Positions 13,801 through 21,316 of a stretch of 64,000 bases of DNA are shown here, one piece after another. The stretch covers positions 3,410,001-3,474,000 of the forward strand of contig CP075494.1 in the NCBI GenBank assembly GCA_021613535.1, written 5' to 3'. The notes below the pieces were generated by a model. The model was given only the letters and a program-made list of their open reading frames with translations, was not told the DNA's origin and made no database searches. The position numbers and the translations under genes are program-made. The DNA is from Adineta vaga (taxonomy: Eukaryota; Rotifera). The stretch's first letter is position 1. Every line of letters starts with the position of its first letter.

Positions 13801-14449
13801 AACAAAAGAAAATTTTTGTTATGTAGTAGATAATCCAGTTGATTGGACATATGCGTTTAACTTACCAGTATTGACTGTTACTTATGGGCCTCAAGCTAGA
13901 AATCAAATATCACCTTTTCCGCGTGATATTTCAACCTATGTTGATAATGAACCATCCTGGAATGCACCTTTTCGTTGGTATTGGCGACAAGACAATGGAA
14001 ATTTTGAACCATATAATGATACAATTAATGAAATACTTGAAAAATTTTATGAACATTGGAAATTTAATCGTGGACGATCGGAAGTAGTCACTCCACCATT
14101 GACACGTTATATTGATGATATTCCTCAAACTTATCAAATTGATTTTCTAAAAAATCGACAAATGAATACAAGAACATCCTATCAACGCCTTATCGATCGT
14201 CGGCCATTACAAAAACCAGCAGATAACTTAAATTGGTTTTATTGCAATGAACATGGTAATTGGATACGTTATGAAGTGCTCGTACAAAATCAAATTGAAC
14301 AAGCATTTCAATCATATCGATCAGGTCAAGGATCATCAATAGTGAATATTCATTTCCCTGGACGTCCAGAAATGTACGAGATTAATTTTCTAAGAGGTCA
14401 ACAAACAAATAAAAATAGTGATGCCGTGAAAAATATCAAGCGTGAATAG
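7880..14449 (+). CDS. Giant CCCH zinc-finger / DEAH helicase / RING-IBR / PARP-like / WWE protein
   Basis: One uninterrupted 2189-residue reading frame. I chose ATG 7880 (MTSNNSS) over the in-frame ATG at 7826 because the RRM-like domain starts just after it. Domain order: RRM-like (about 9-76); eight CCCH units of form C-x5-C-x4-C-x3-H (235-416); DEAH-box helicase with ETGSGKST (474), DEAH (567-570), SAT (600) and QRKGRAGRT (769), followed by HA2 and OB regions; an RRM-like segment (about 1328-1405); an acidic stretch (1673-1692); RING (Cys1700 onward) and IBR (Cys1786 onward); a PARP-like fold (AYHG, His1908; GRGEYFG, Tyr1938); and two WWE domains (about 2025-2100 and 2118-2185). Helicase plus RING-IBR recalls plant DEAH11/12; CCCH plus WWE plus PARP recalls ZAP/PARP12. 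No RING2 is seen, and the PARP glutamate position is not Glu. Predicted role: RNA binding and remodelling coupled to ubiquitin and ADP-ribose signalling, possibly antiviral (inference). Confidence 0.93.
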   Translation: MTSNNSSIKWSVQISPLPSSISREKLAQELHLPQKLYISIPKNNSCAWINNFIDEDDAKEFVRQWSGATIQGQKIKCTATSRSNDQAESFQKVQKQYTSKIEPLTNQPCDSRSSSTEPKLTKENLNRLTIPTSLMSTNTNQFLNNNEEKSGNIFKTQSKPILRFGETKTKSEYRDERYRNNELTGNLAHANKRTTNLIKKFEENLLKQDLYRMRSDSSSSTSSISSTQSTNTNTRRCRNGIKCFNADCTFDHPDGWKPCIDGEKCEDFECTANHPFEQKGKCRSGGNCKNSDCKFLHPKTRAAICQFRGKCKLWSCQKLHPKTRARRCPNKEKCTNLDCLCIHPSERSESLCSVGAECREISCKLNHPNERPPRCDQPDICPNFNCIRLHQPEWNPCEKGDDCEDKQCSKIHSPERNLNLEQKNKKNQKSRKTNLKSLEQRIIDREKASLPILACRNDFCQRLELEHVLIVTAETGSGKSTQLPQYAAEHFGSLVVCTQPRVVAALSLARRVADEYDGKSVGDSVGYQVGHGNRVNGSDIMFMTDAALIRESQRDPELKHIRVLIIDEAHERSLNTDIVIGISKLLLAKRPDDFYVIIASATIDPTRFLQFFDRSSYTPLKVEGRVFEVTKAERPPPPNCTDQKLIISHVVPSIIELYPQHEGHILVFLPGQSEIERALKIFKSKLPDDCVALPLYGSQSPEDQEKVIKFNEIGKRMVVFCTNVAETSLTIPNVRLVIDSGLAKEARYDIKRRLTVIETVRISCSSADQRKGRAGRTARGHCVRLYEDKELKRQNIEPEILRSSLDLVLLQLIRLNFDPKTFQFMDQPPSNIIYNSLDLLTKLQCINEQKITKRGELFTELSLDPRLSSFIVDVYLEYKTLLELVVAIVAILSAPGTIFFMGGNKEEARTRMALQAHSHKSDLMHLYSVYNAWKNASGNELHGKCSKCTKFIKYCVCRIKYSNENNLNNKILQHIYTSCLSIIKQIRNARWIQPRNEMSEDTNKILGIHLTKLFPEQCGYLLVPQMPTEGVRLVATDIRANITNTSVFMQKLNKDSDRELYQYFVAMTITQLPSGNYIIERLHPIPRSNVMIQSSIQNLDTYDGIGSEFAHLLREKLKVYQSEPWAKWIVYQYDRTQCRFMISGLETTKSAVLPIVQRCRDETRKKLSETYDLLECGPIKANFQSGLVCTHINKMSNILKMNLQNVPCQTLNELKDWINKMTGIEWNEIKEHGFYTPKVDTGNNTNNKHVYVVFKNEDTYRRAISKISPFYLIEQEGRSRDNERESWGRELIIEVPSNITANDIIKQYGSDIIMKCVSLNERNRKESSLKLDSLPINIDETYLRQCLQTANAPSPKNVYVGRTKNDLTGWAKVTFHDEEQRNRAAAEYDVQLCQTSFPITIQGNKGPKQKYIQTKVMKNDEPELIENLPKNLFRLTVVSREAALIIFTSTTNADWTIDGTATITILRTDLYPNFQQTLNGICEKFEVKVKCKDIRKSFGKCCTFSHGSPQKTSLAASMLSQNFAPINIKLNTERQKQLFRELEEIGQIQKWAQELSLQINSNKFFTNIEIRGPQTSQGQFMRRIADYSDGFDQRFREHELSAIIATFFGQQKAASIKLQQIASKWASKSCLVSFNSKLATIRIIGKANVLLKNLNLCENEVLQLLDEITANTDDIESDDEEENEDDEEEEMNSLRTERRCVFCKQVSSISTSLFRICGHAYCRCTAQSLASTPSFPLRCKDCQTNIHIRDIEMIFNNNQQSLIHLLKSSIQDYLTKNAQQDDRVFCPNDECEGLIKLSHNYQTCLTCGQNVCPKCQTIDDEIHLNKTCIQFRQEKKRQGEFLPQLFLAARKFVEEYWPLDQSVQPIGRIDENPYLEKQYKSLIRFYKGNEVLGHSFPPDLSKGFFAYHGCPFQAIDAISQTGFDPKRRSGQAYGRGEYFGVTALISDSYSQKGGNQNGFSQMFIAFILRCTQITTKENFCYVVDNPVDWTYAFNLPVLTVTYGPQARNQISPFPRDISTYVDNEPSWNAPFRWYWRQDNGNFEPYNDTINEILEKFYEHWKFNRGRSEVVTPPLTRYIDDIPQTYQIDFLKNRQMNTRTSYQRLIDRRPLQKPADNLNWFYCNEHGNWIRYEVLVQNQIEQAFQSYRSGQGSSIVNIHFPGRPEMYEINFLRGQQTNKNSDAVKNIKRE

Positions 14450-15035
14450 ATTTTTTGTAACAACTGAAATTCATTAAAAACAAAAAACAAATATATATCA
14501 TCAAGCTCATTTTCACTCATGAAAAAGATCTTTCATTGATTTTTTTTGGTAGCAAAGCTTCATTGTATAAAACAACACTGTAACATAAAGTCAACGGAAA
14601 GTATTGTAATGATACATAAGCTGGAAGAGAAAAAGAAGCTAGATTATATGTGACATGTTTTAAATCAGCAAATACATTGACTCGATTTCATATCGCATAT
14701 AAGAAGGAGCAAAGAATTTACTGGTTGACTTGAATCGGTATATTCATCGACTCGATTTAATATTGTATATCAGAACGAGTAAAAGAATTTGCTGGATACA
14801 TGAATCAGTTTAAAGATTGACTAGATATTATATTATATATAAGAATGCGATCAATATATAACTGGATAGAACGAAAGAACGATACAGCATATAGATTGAA
14901 TCGACTTCTTATTTTGTATAAGAACGAGTTAAACGAAGTAGCTGAATAGTATATTTGATTGCGATATATCGTTTTTTACATCGATTCGACTGACACAAGA
15001 ATAGTCTATTCTCTCGATGTTACTATTATATGTAA
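14450..15035. other. Intergenic with tandem repeat
   Basis: The 3' flank of the giant helicase gene. It holds the ~70-bp tandem repeat and then the LINE insertion site. No gene seen. Confidence 0.6.
14677..14965. repeat. Four-copy ~70-bp degenerate tandem repeat
   Basis: Units start TTGACTCGATTTCATAT (14677), TCGACTCGATTTAATAT (14747), TTGACTAGATATTATAT (14817) and TTGAATCGACTTCTTAT (14895). Spacings are 70, 70 and 78 bp. Each unit continues with a (T)ATAAGAA(C/G)GAG-like block and a GCTGGAT/ACTGGAT-like block. Units are clearly diverged. The array ends about 70 bp from the LINE's 3' end. Confidence 0.75.
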
Positions 15036-15046
15036 TGGTTGGTGAT
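15036..15046. repeat. Candidate target-site duplication, LINE 3' side
   Basis: TGGTTGGTGAT, identical to 19059-19069 on the far side of the LINE. It adjoins the short A-rich tail that follows the ORF2 stop on the minus strand, as expected for target-primed insertion. Confidence 0.6.
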
Positions 15047-15053
15047 TTCTTTT

Positions 15054-17594
15054 TTAAATTTTGTCTAAGATGCATTGTAGATGATTCTTCAGTGTAATGT
15101 CGTTGTTTGTTGTTGCCTTTTGAAGTGTATGTTTAAGTAGTCCTATTGCATAATCTTTGATTTTTGGAATGTTGTTGATCTTGTGGATATACTTGACAGA
15201 TGTATATATGGGTATTCCGAGTCCAGCTCTAATTGCTTTATTCTGCATGATTTGTAAACGGTCCCATACTTTTTGATCAGCAGTAAGGAGAATAGGATGT
15301 CCATAAATGATAACTGTGCGTACAATTGATTTGAAAATATTTATCATCGTCTTGTTGTTGGGTTCATATGCTGTTCTCGAAAGATATCGAAGTAGACCGA
15401 TCCGAGGAGCAATCTTGCTTTCGATATGTTCGAGATGTGCTCGCCATTTTAATCTTGTATCTATAATTACACCCAAGTAACGTGTGGAATCCAGTGGTTT
15501 GATGATGGTGTCTTCAACTTTAACTTTCACTGGATTCTTGTACTGTTCTCTTGTATGTATGTTGAAGTGTATCAGCTCTGTCTTAGTTGGTTGAAGTTTT
15601 AATTTCCATGACTTGCACCAACTTTCGAATGCATCTATGGATTGTTGTAATCTGGTGTTAAGATTTGTTAAGGTGTTACCAGATGTCCATAGTGCAGTGT
15701 CGTCAGCGAACAACCCATGTTCTGTATGAGTTGGTATTCCATTCATCGAATCTGCCGTATACATGATATAAAGTAATGGTGATAACGGAGATCCTTATGG
15801 TGTACTGCTCTTCAGATTAAATGGACGTGATAATATATTTCCGCTTTCAATTGCAGCCGTTCTATTACTCAAAAATGAGATCGAATAGTTGATGATGAAA
15901 CAGGGAAGACGTAGATCATTAAGCTTGTATATCAAACCATCGTGCCATACAGAATCAAATGCTGCTTTGACATCGAAAAGAATGACAGCTGAGTGACGTC
16001 GTCGACGTGGTCGTCTAAGTTGTCCTGCAGCGTATCTTTCTAATCGCACGATGTTGTATATAGTGCTTTTACCTGGTCTAAATCCGGCTTGATGTTGTGG
16101 TAAGATGTTTCGTCGTTCAAGCTCGAGCATCAAACGTTGTTTGTCCTTCTTGAGCTTTAATAGAAGAATAATATTAGCCTTTTTCCACATTGCTGGAATA
16201 TAACCTTGTTTCAAAATTGCATTAAACAGATTTGTTAGATGCTGTACACGTAATTTTGAATGATTCTTCAAACATCGGTTGTGAATGTTGTCTGAACCAG
16301 TGGAGCTATTTCTAAGTTGTCTTATATGATTTATGACTTCTTTTTCTTTGATTTGCTTCCACTTTGGTGTGTTCGAATAGATTATAGTTTTACTTTTGAC
16401 TTTGTTTGCTTGGCGTGTTACTTGATCATGAAGTGGCAACGTATCCGCAGTGTGAGAGTAGACTTCATTTTCAAAGTAATCTGGAAATAAGTCTGCTTTC
16501 TCCTTGTCTGATGTTGCAGTTATATTGTTGTATTTCATGATGTTGGCATAGGTTTGCTTGATCCTTTTATTGTGGAACTTACGTACCGTCAGCCAAACTT
16601 TGTCTGAATATATTTTCTTACGACATAAAGATGACATTAACTTGTTAAAATTGTTTCTTCTGTCATTTCTAAGTGAATTTGTAAGTTAGACTTTGGAAAT
16701 GTAATATTGATGTTTATCTGTCTTGTTTCCTGTCTTCTTCCATTTTCGATATGCTTGATGTTTTTGTTTTATCAGGCTTATCGATGATTCACTTGGTGTA
16801 TACGTTCGGATCATCTGCTTTGTTTGTGGAACAGCTTCTTTTGTTGCTTTCAATATACTATTGGTAATAAATGACGTATATTCTTCTATGTCACCTGCTT
16901 TGAAATTGAATGAAATTCTTGAGGATGGCGGTTTCGGTTCAGCTCCACCAGGAATATCAAATGTTAGTGGCTTATGACCGTTCAATGCACCGATTGTTGG
17001 ATGAGTTTCGACGTTTGATATGAATGAAAGAAGTGGTTGACTTGTTAGAATCCAATCTAGTTTAACTTCATAATCATTTTTTTCGAAAGTTGGACTATCA
17101 TCGTCGACACAATCAATAAGACCATCTTTAAATAATTCTTGCAGCTGTCTTCCTCTAGCATTAGCTTGTTGTGATCCCATATTATATAATGTTGCATTAA
17201 GATCACCCATGATAATGCAGTTGTTGTTAATGTTATAAAGTTCGTGGAATAAGTTGATATCGATCTTTGCTTTTGGTGGTACGTAAATGGAGGATATTAG
17301 TATTGATTTGAATGATTTAGTTCGAATCTCTACTGCTATCGCTTCATTCTTGCAGGTTGTTTTGTTCAGTACTTCTTGACACTTGATATGTTGTTTCACT
17401 GCTAGTAATACTCCACCCCCAGCTTGTCCTATTCGATCATTTCTGAAGATGTTATAACCAAAAAGAGTGAATGGTCTTTCGCTCTTTAGATTAGTTTCAT
17501 TAACAAAGATAATATCGTATTTGGAGAATCTGTCTAGGAGTTCATCTTTGTGTTTGGTAATTGAGTTAATGTTGATATGGCATAAACTAAGCAT
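15054..17594 (-). pseudogene. LINE ORF2: APE endonuclease and reverse transcriptase, with two stops
   Basis: One reading frame of about 846 codons interrupted by TAA at 16686-16688 and at 15795-15797. Endonuclease part (17594-16690): HININSI, FVNETNL, GDLNA, then GHKPLTFDI, the usual catalytic segments of APE-type LINE nucleases. RT part: AGFRPGKST, FDVKAAFDSVWHDGL and FADDTALW (the FADD catalytic box). The second stop replaces the glutamine of the conserved PQGSPLSP motif (reads STP-stop-GSPLSP), so it is a CAA to TAA change. Between NIILLLKLKKDKQ and the AGFR motif, the segment that normally carries YRPISL is missing, suggesting a deletion of a few dozen codons. The C-terminus has no RNase H. 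Its ATG overlaps the ORF1 stop by 8 nt. Confidence 0.9.
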
Positions 17595-19002
17595 CGTTGT
17601 TACTTGTTTTAAGTGTTTTGCTGTCGTTTATAGATGCATCAGGAGAGTTGTTGGGAGGAAGATTTCTCTTATTTGCGTTGGATCCTTCTTTTTTATTTTG
17701 TGCGTCTTTTGATGTAGTAGAAGTTGATGGCATAGTAGGTTTATTTGAAGTGACATTCTCTGTGGTGGACGATTTGTTAGCTTCATTCTGTTGTTTTTTT
17801 GGTTTTGGTTTGATGATCTTAACTGCTTGACTTTGTTCGTTGGAATCAGAGTCTGAATCAGTTAATATATATTTTTCTTCATTATTACGATCGAGGAGTC
17901 CGAATGATTTTTCGATCTTCTTGATCTTCTGATGTAGTGCTTTGAATAGTCGATTGGTAGTTTTTTCGATGATGGTTTCCATTTTGCTGGTAAGAGCATT
18001 AATGATATCGTCGAATAAATTGTCCGTTAATAGTTGTTTTTGTGTTTGGTTGAATTGTGATAGAGGTGGGAAGTTATGTGTGTTGTAGATTGATGGTGCT
18101 TGTGTTACTTGTTTGCTTGTTGTTGCATATTGGTTAACCATGTTTTGCATCTTCTTTTCTTGTTCTCTATAATGTGAACATTCTTTGGAAGTAGCAATAT
18201 GATTACCTTTACAGTTGTAGCACTTGACTGCATCATCTGTAACAGTACATTTGTCGTTGCTATGATTTTCACCACATCGACTACATACTTGTTGCTTGGT
18301 TTTGCAGTATTTGGCTACATGGTTGTATTTTAAGCAAATGTAACATTGCACCGGTTTGGAATTTTGTGTTGCTGGTTCTGCTGTGAAGTGCATGCAATCC
18401 ACTTGTAAACCAGTTTGCACAAAGATATTTCGATTTGTTGCATCGCTAAATGATATCTTGACTGTTCGTGTTGGAGTCTTACCATCTTTGCTTGTTAATC
18501 GAATAACTTCTGTTACTTCAAGACCAACGTTCTTTAGTGCTTCAGTTATTCGATCGTTTGGTAATTCTAGATCGACTCTTTTTACGAACGCGATCTTTTC
18601 TGTGTCCTTGATTCTTTGAATTGATCGTGGAACATATACCGTCGCTGATGGTTGACCGTTTGTCGATAGTATTTCTGTAGAATCGTTTAATATTATGTAA
18701 AACGATTTGGGATCACTTGCATATAATGTGAATATTCCATTTCGTCCAAGTTGGATGTCATGGATATTGACTTCAGCAAGATGTTGCTTCAATATATCAT
18801 TTAGCTGCAACTTGTTTAAGTTAACACCCTCTAGAATAAGAGGGGCGATACTAAATTTTGGTTGGCTTGATTTTAAAGCATATGGTCCTGCTTTGCCATC
18901 TTGTGTTGTTCGTTGTGTGGTGGTGGTGGTTCTTTGTTGGTTGTCGACGCTATGGTAGCGTCTATTCTGGCCAGCGCCACCCCTTCCTCCTCTAGGAGGC
19001 AT
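17587..19002 (-). CDS. LINE ORF1: nucleic-acid-binding gag-like protein
   Basis: 471 residues starting MPPRGGRGGAGQNRR, a basic Gly/Arg leader. The middle has a folded segment of the type found before zinc knuckles in insect-type LINE ORF1 proteins (about residues 50-200). Three cysteine knuckles follow: CYICLKYNHVAKYC, CSRCGENHSNDKC and CYNCKGNHIATSKEC. The C-terminal third is charged and polar with an acidic DSDSDS stretch. The product would coat the element RNA. Unlike ORF2, this frame is intact. Its stop TAG overlaps the ORF2 start ATG (ATGCTTAG), suggesting coupled termination-reinitiation (inference from the layout). Confidence 0.9.
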   Translation of the reverse strand: MPPRGGRGGAGQNRRYHSVDNQQRTTTTTQRTTQDGKAGPYALKSSQPKFSIAPLILEGVNLNKLQLNDILKQHLAEVNIHDIQLGRNGIFTLYASDPKSFYIILNDSTEILSTNGQPSATVYVPRSIQRIKDTEKIAFVKRVDLELPNDRITEALKNVGLEVTEVIRLTSKDGKTPTRTVKISFSDATNRNIFVQTGLQVDCMHFTAEPATQNSKPVQCYICLKYNHVAKYCKTKQQVCSRCGENHSNDKCTVTDDAVKCYNCKGNHIATSKECSHYREQEKKMQNMVNQYATTSKQVTQAPSIYNTHNFPPLSQFNQTQKQLLTDNLFDDIINALTSKMETIIEKTTNRLFKALHQKIKKIEKSFGLLDRNNEEKYILTDSDSDSNEQSQAVKIIKPKPKKQQNEANKSSTTENVTSNKPTMPSTSTTSKDAQNKKEGSNANKRNLPPNNSPDASINDSKTLKTSNNDA

Positions 19003-19058
19003 TTAAATCAGTACCAGTAGTTGATACCTGGATGTAAATTGTTTTTGCTTTCTTGTTT

Positions 19059-19069
19059 TGGTTGGTGAT
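19059..19069. repeat. Candidate target-site duplication, LINE 5' side
   Basis: TGGTTGGTGAT, the partner of 15036-15046. It bounds the 5' leader of ORF1. Confidence 0.6.
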
Positions 19070-19585
19070 GTACAGAGGATCTAGATGAAATACTAGTTTT
19101 TCAAGTTCTAGGACTTTGTAGCTGGGCGAAAGAAAAATATAGAAAGACGAGAGATACAATATATATGTTTATTCAACTTGGACGAATGCGACTGATCGCG
19201 ACCAAGTCAATTAGACGAATGATTGCTGATTATTCAAATGCATATATTTATTATGGCAAAGCAAATGAAATCTTTAAAAAAGGGTGTGGGTGTGGGTGTA
19301 GGTGTGGGTGGGTGCGGTTGAGGCTGTGGAAGGGTGCAAGTCAGTGTCTTTATCCACCCACACCCACACCCTCAAGATATCATCTAAATAACCCTTTTCG
19401 AATACATAAACAGAATCTTTCACTATTGAATTTGATTGTAGTAGAAATGCAACCTTAATCAATAGAAAGAATAGTTCTAGTTCTTCTGAATATGTTGGTA
19501 CTAGAAACGTTTTGTACCTGTATTAGTCCTCTTTTATGGATATTTTGAGATAGAAGAAATGAATAATGAAAGCTTAGCTTACTAG
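19070..19585. other. Intergenic; hairpin repeat only
   Basis: Host flank of the LINE. A short plus-strand ORF starts at 19165 but runs into the G/T-rich hairpin, where its composition becomes a repeat translation, so I do not call it a gene. Confidence 0.5.
19277..19382. repeat. Telomere-like G/T-rich hairpin repeat, copy 3
   Basis: Left arm contains GGGTGTGGGTGTGGGTG, that is tandem TGTGGG; right arm contains CACCCACACCCACACCCTC followed by AAGATATCA. The arms are reverse complements around a ~50-bp centre. On the minus strand the outer end reads GATATCTTGAGGGTGTGGG, matching the TATATCTTGAGG end of the copy at 6055. Confidence 0.8.
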
Positions 19586-19867
19586 TCAATGTTTTGGTGC
19601 ATACAATTTTTCATAATATAAACGAATTTTTTTGGCTTTCTTTAATGCAGAATCATTTTCATCGTTTGAATGCCATTCATAAGCAGTTTTCTTTTCAGGA
19701 TAATTAATGTAACATTTATTATTTATTATAGAATTTCGTTCACTTTCAGTGTTTGATATTGACGAACTTGTGTCCATCAAATTTCTATCGTTGTTAATTC
19801 CTACACGGATTTTTTTTCTTTCATTGGTTTTTATATAGTTCTCATCACACATATGACATATTTGCAC
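19586..19867 (-). CDS. Hypothetical small ORF or terminal exon
   Basis: 93 codons, polar and charged, with a Lys-rich C-terminal half (ALKKAKKIRLYYEKLY). A CxxC sits near the N-terminus (CHMC). An acceptor-like CAG precedes the frame on the minus strand, so it might be a last exon, but I find no upstream exon. I do not recognise a family; it may be spurious. Confidence 0.25.
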   Translation of the reverse strand: MQICHMCDENYIKTNERKKIRVGINNDRNLMDTSSSISNTESERNSIINNKCYINYPEKKTAYEWHSNDENDSALKKAKKIRLYYEKLYAPKH

Positions 19868-20272
19868 TGTTTTTATTGATCATGTATTGCTGTAAGAGAA
19901 GCAAATGAAAACAAAATCTGTAAAATAAAGTAATATTAAAAGTTAACTGATAACATATCAGAAGAAATTTGTCAATTCACAGTTATTCAAACAATGAAAA
20001 TATATTTATTTTGACTTATTTTATTAATGTGACGATTTTTTTATAGAGAGAGATTTATTATTGTTGGTATATGATAAGGAAAAAGTACGAATGAGACAAA
20101 CGACCAATATAATATTTGAAATAAGCATAAAAAGATACGAACAAAACATGAAAATGAGAATAAAAGATTGAGGATGTAAATGGTATGATTATCGTAATTT
20201 CTATCAAATATTATCATTTAAATAATTATTCTTTTCTTTCGTTGTACAACGACACTTCAATATAATTACTAC
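19868..20272. other. Intergenic, AT-rich
   Basis: No gene or repeat seen. It would contain the 5' region, or unrecognised upstream exons, of the EGF-7TM receptor. Confidence 0.5.
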
Positions 20273-21316
20273 ATGGCTCTTCAATGTTTAAATGGTGGTC
20301 GATTGATCTTTAATCAGACTTCAAATAAAAGTTATTGTGAATGTAATTCGTGTTATGAAGGTATACAATGCGAAGAAAAAGACTTGACGAATAGTAAAAT
20401 AGAATTTAATCTTGACAAAGATCGTCTAATTGTATATTCAATTTACTTATGTTTATCACTTGTAAACAATTTACTTAGTCTTACTATATTTCAAGGTAGT
20501 AAACGTATACGTCGTACTAATATTGGCATCTATCTCATCATATATTCGTGTATATCTCTGATTGGAAGTATACTACTTGTAGTTGGTCAATCTGTACAAT
20601 ATTTTAAACCACATCCTTTTGCAAATAATGAAGAATTGTCTGAAGTATTCTATTGTTTTCTAGAGAAAAGTGGATATCAAATAACAGCACTTTTATGTCT
20701 TTGGCTAAGTGCTTTAGTTGCATTGGAACGTAGTCTCATTATCTCTTTTAATTTTAAAATGAATGCGACACGACGACGATCAATTGTTATATTAGTACCG
20801 TTTTTCTGTTTTACTGCTATAATCGGTATATTATTTCTATTCTATCGATGTGTAGCAACAACACCGGATACAGAACCATATCAACGTCTAACCTCAGGGT
20901 GGATTTATACAGCTGCTGGTCTTGGAGGCTTGATATACTTTCTAGCAACTATATTCATTTTGATTAGTTTTTCCTCACATGTATATCATTATGGTACTGG
21001 TGGGAAATCAAAAAAGAAAATATTTTTTATATTATTGAAAAAACATTTGTTTATATTTATTCCATCAATTGTCTATGTTCTTTGCGTCGTTCCATACCAA
21101 ATATGGTTTATGTTTCGAAGTCCTCGACAAGCGTATTTTGGGTGTGGTATTTCTACTGCAGAATACTATTATAAAATCATTCTACAAACATTACCAAATA
21201 TACCAACGATTGTCACCTGGTGCATTTTTGTATATCCATCAAATGTACATATGACTGAATTTTATACAAACACATGGATAGGAAAAAGATTGGCTATGTG
21301 TCGAATATGGATGTAA
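20273..21316 (+). CDS. EGF-domain seven-transmembrane receptor (GPCR-like)
   Basis: 347 residues without introns. Residues about 5-33 form one EGF-like module (CLNGG, CECNSCYEGIQCEE). Seven hydrophobic segments follow at roughly 52-70, 85-105, 130-153, 169-190, 210-232, 252-275 and 290-310. A lysine-rich third cytoplasmic loop (GGKSKKKIF) precedes TM6. There is no clear DRY motif; ALERSLI occupies the end of TM3. The plasma membrane is the likely location. The start at 20273 is the first ATG, but the protein begins almost inside the EGF module and lacks a signal peptide, so upstream exons encoding a larger ectodomain may exist or have been lost. Ligand unknown. Confidence 0.75.
   Translation: MALQCLNGGRLIFNQTSNKSYCECNSCYEGIQCEEKDLTNSKIEFNLDKDRLIVYSIYLCLSLVNNLLSLTIFQGSKRIRRTNIGIYLIIYSCISLIGSILLVVGQSVQYFKPHPFANNEELSEVFYCFLEKSGYQITALLCLWLSALVALERSLIISFNFKMNATRRRSIVILVPFFCFTAIIGILFLFYRCVATTPDTEPYQRLTSGWIYTAAGLGGLIYFLATIFILISFSSHVYHYGTGGKSKKKIFFILLKKHLFIFIPSIVYVLCVVPYQIWFMFRSPRQAYFGCGISTAEYYYKIILQTLPNIPTIVTWCIFVYPSNVHMTEFYTNTWIGKRLAMCRIWM

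Larger units (their letters stand above)
15047..19058 (-). mobile_element. Non-LTR retrotransposon (LINE), near full-length, inactivated
   Basis: A two-ORF LINE reading right to left: ORF1 with zinc knuckles, ORF2 with APE-type endonuclease and reverse transcriptase, no RNase H. It is bounded by 11-bp repeats TGGTTGGTGAT at 15036-15046 and 19059-19069. The 5' leader is only about 56 bp, and the 3' end is a short A-rich tail directly after the ORF2 stop. Domain content suggests a Jockey-like or related clade; the exact clade is unresolved. ORF2 carries two in-frame stops and an apparent RT deletion, so this copy cannot move by itself. Confidence 0.88.

Noticed and set aside
13931-14137. Minus-strand ORFs inside the giant helicase gene
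   Set aside because: They are shadows of a long conserved frame with clear domains on the plus strand.
19165-19458. 97-codon plus-strand ORF
   Set aside because: Its second half is the translation of the G/T-rich hairpin (GCGCGCRCG), and the first half has no recognised domain.
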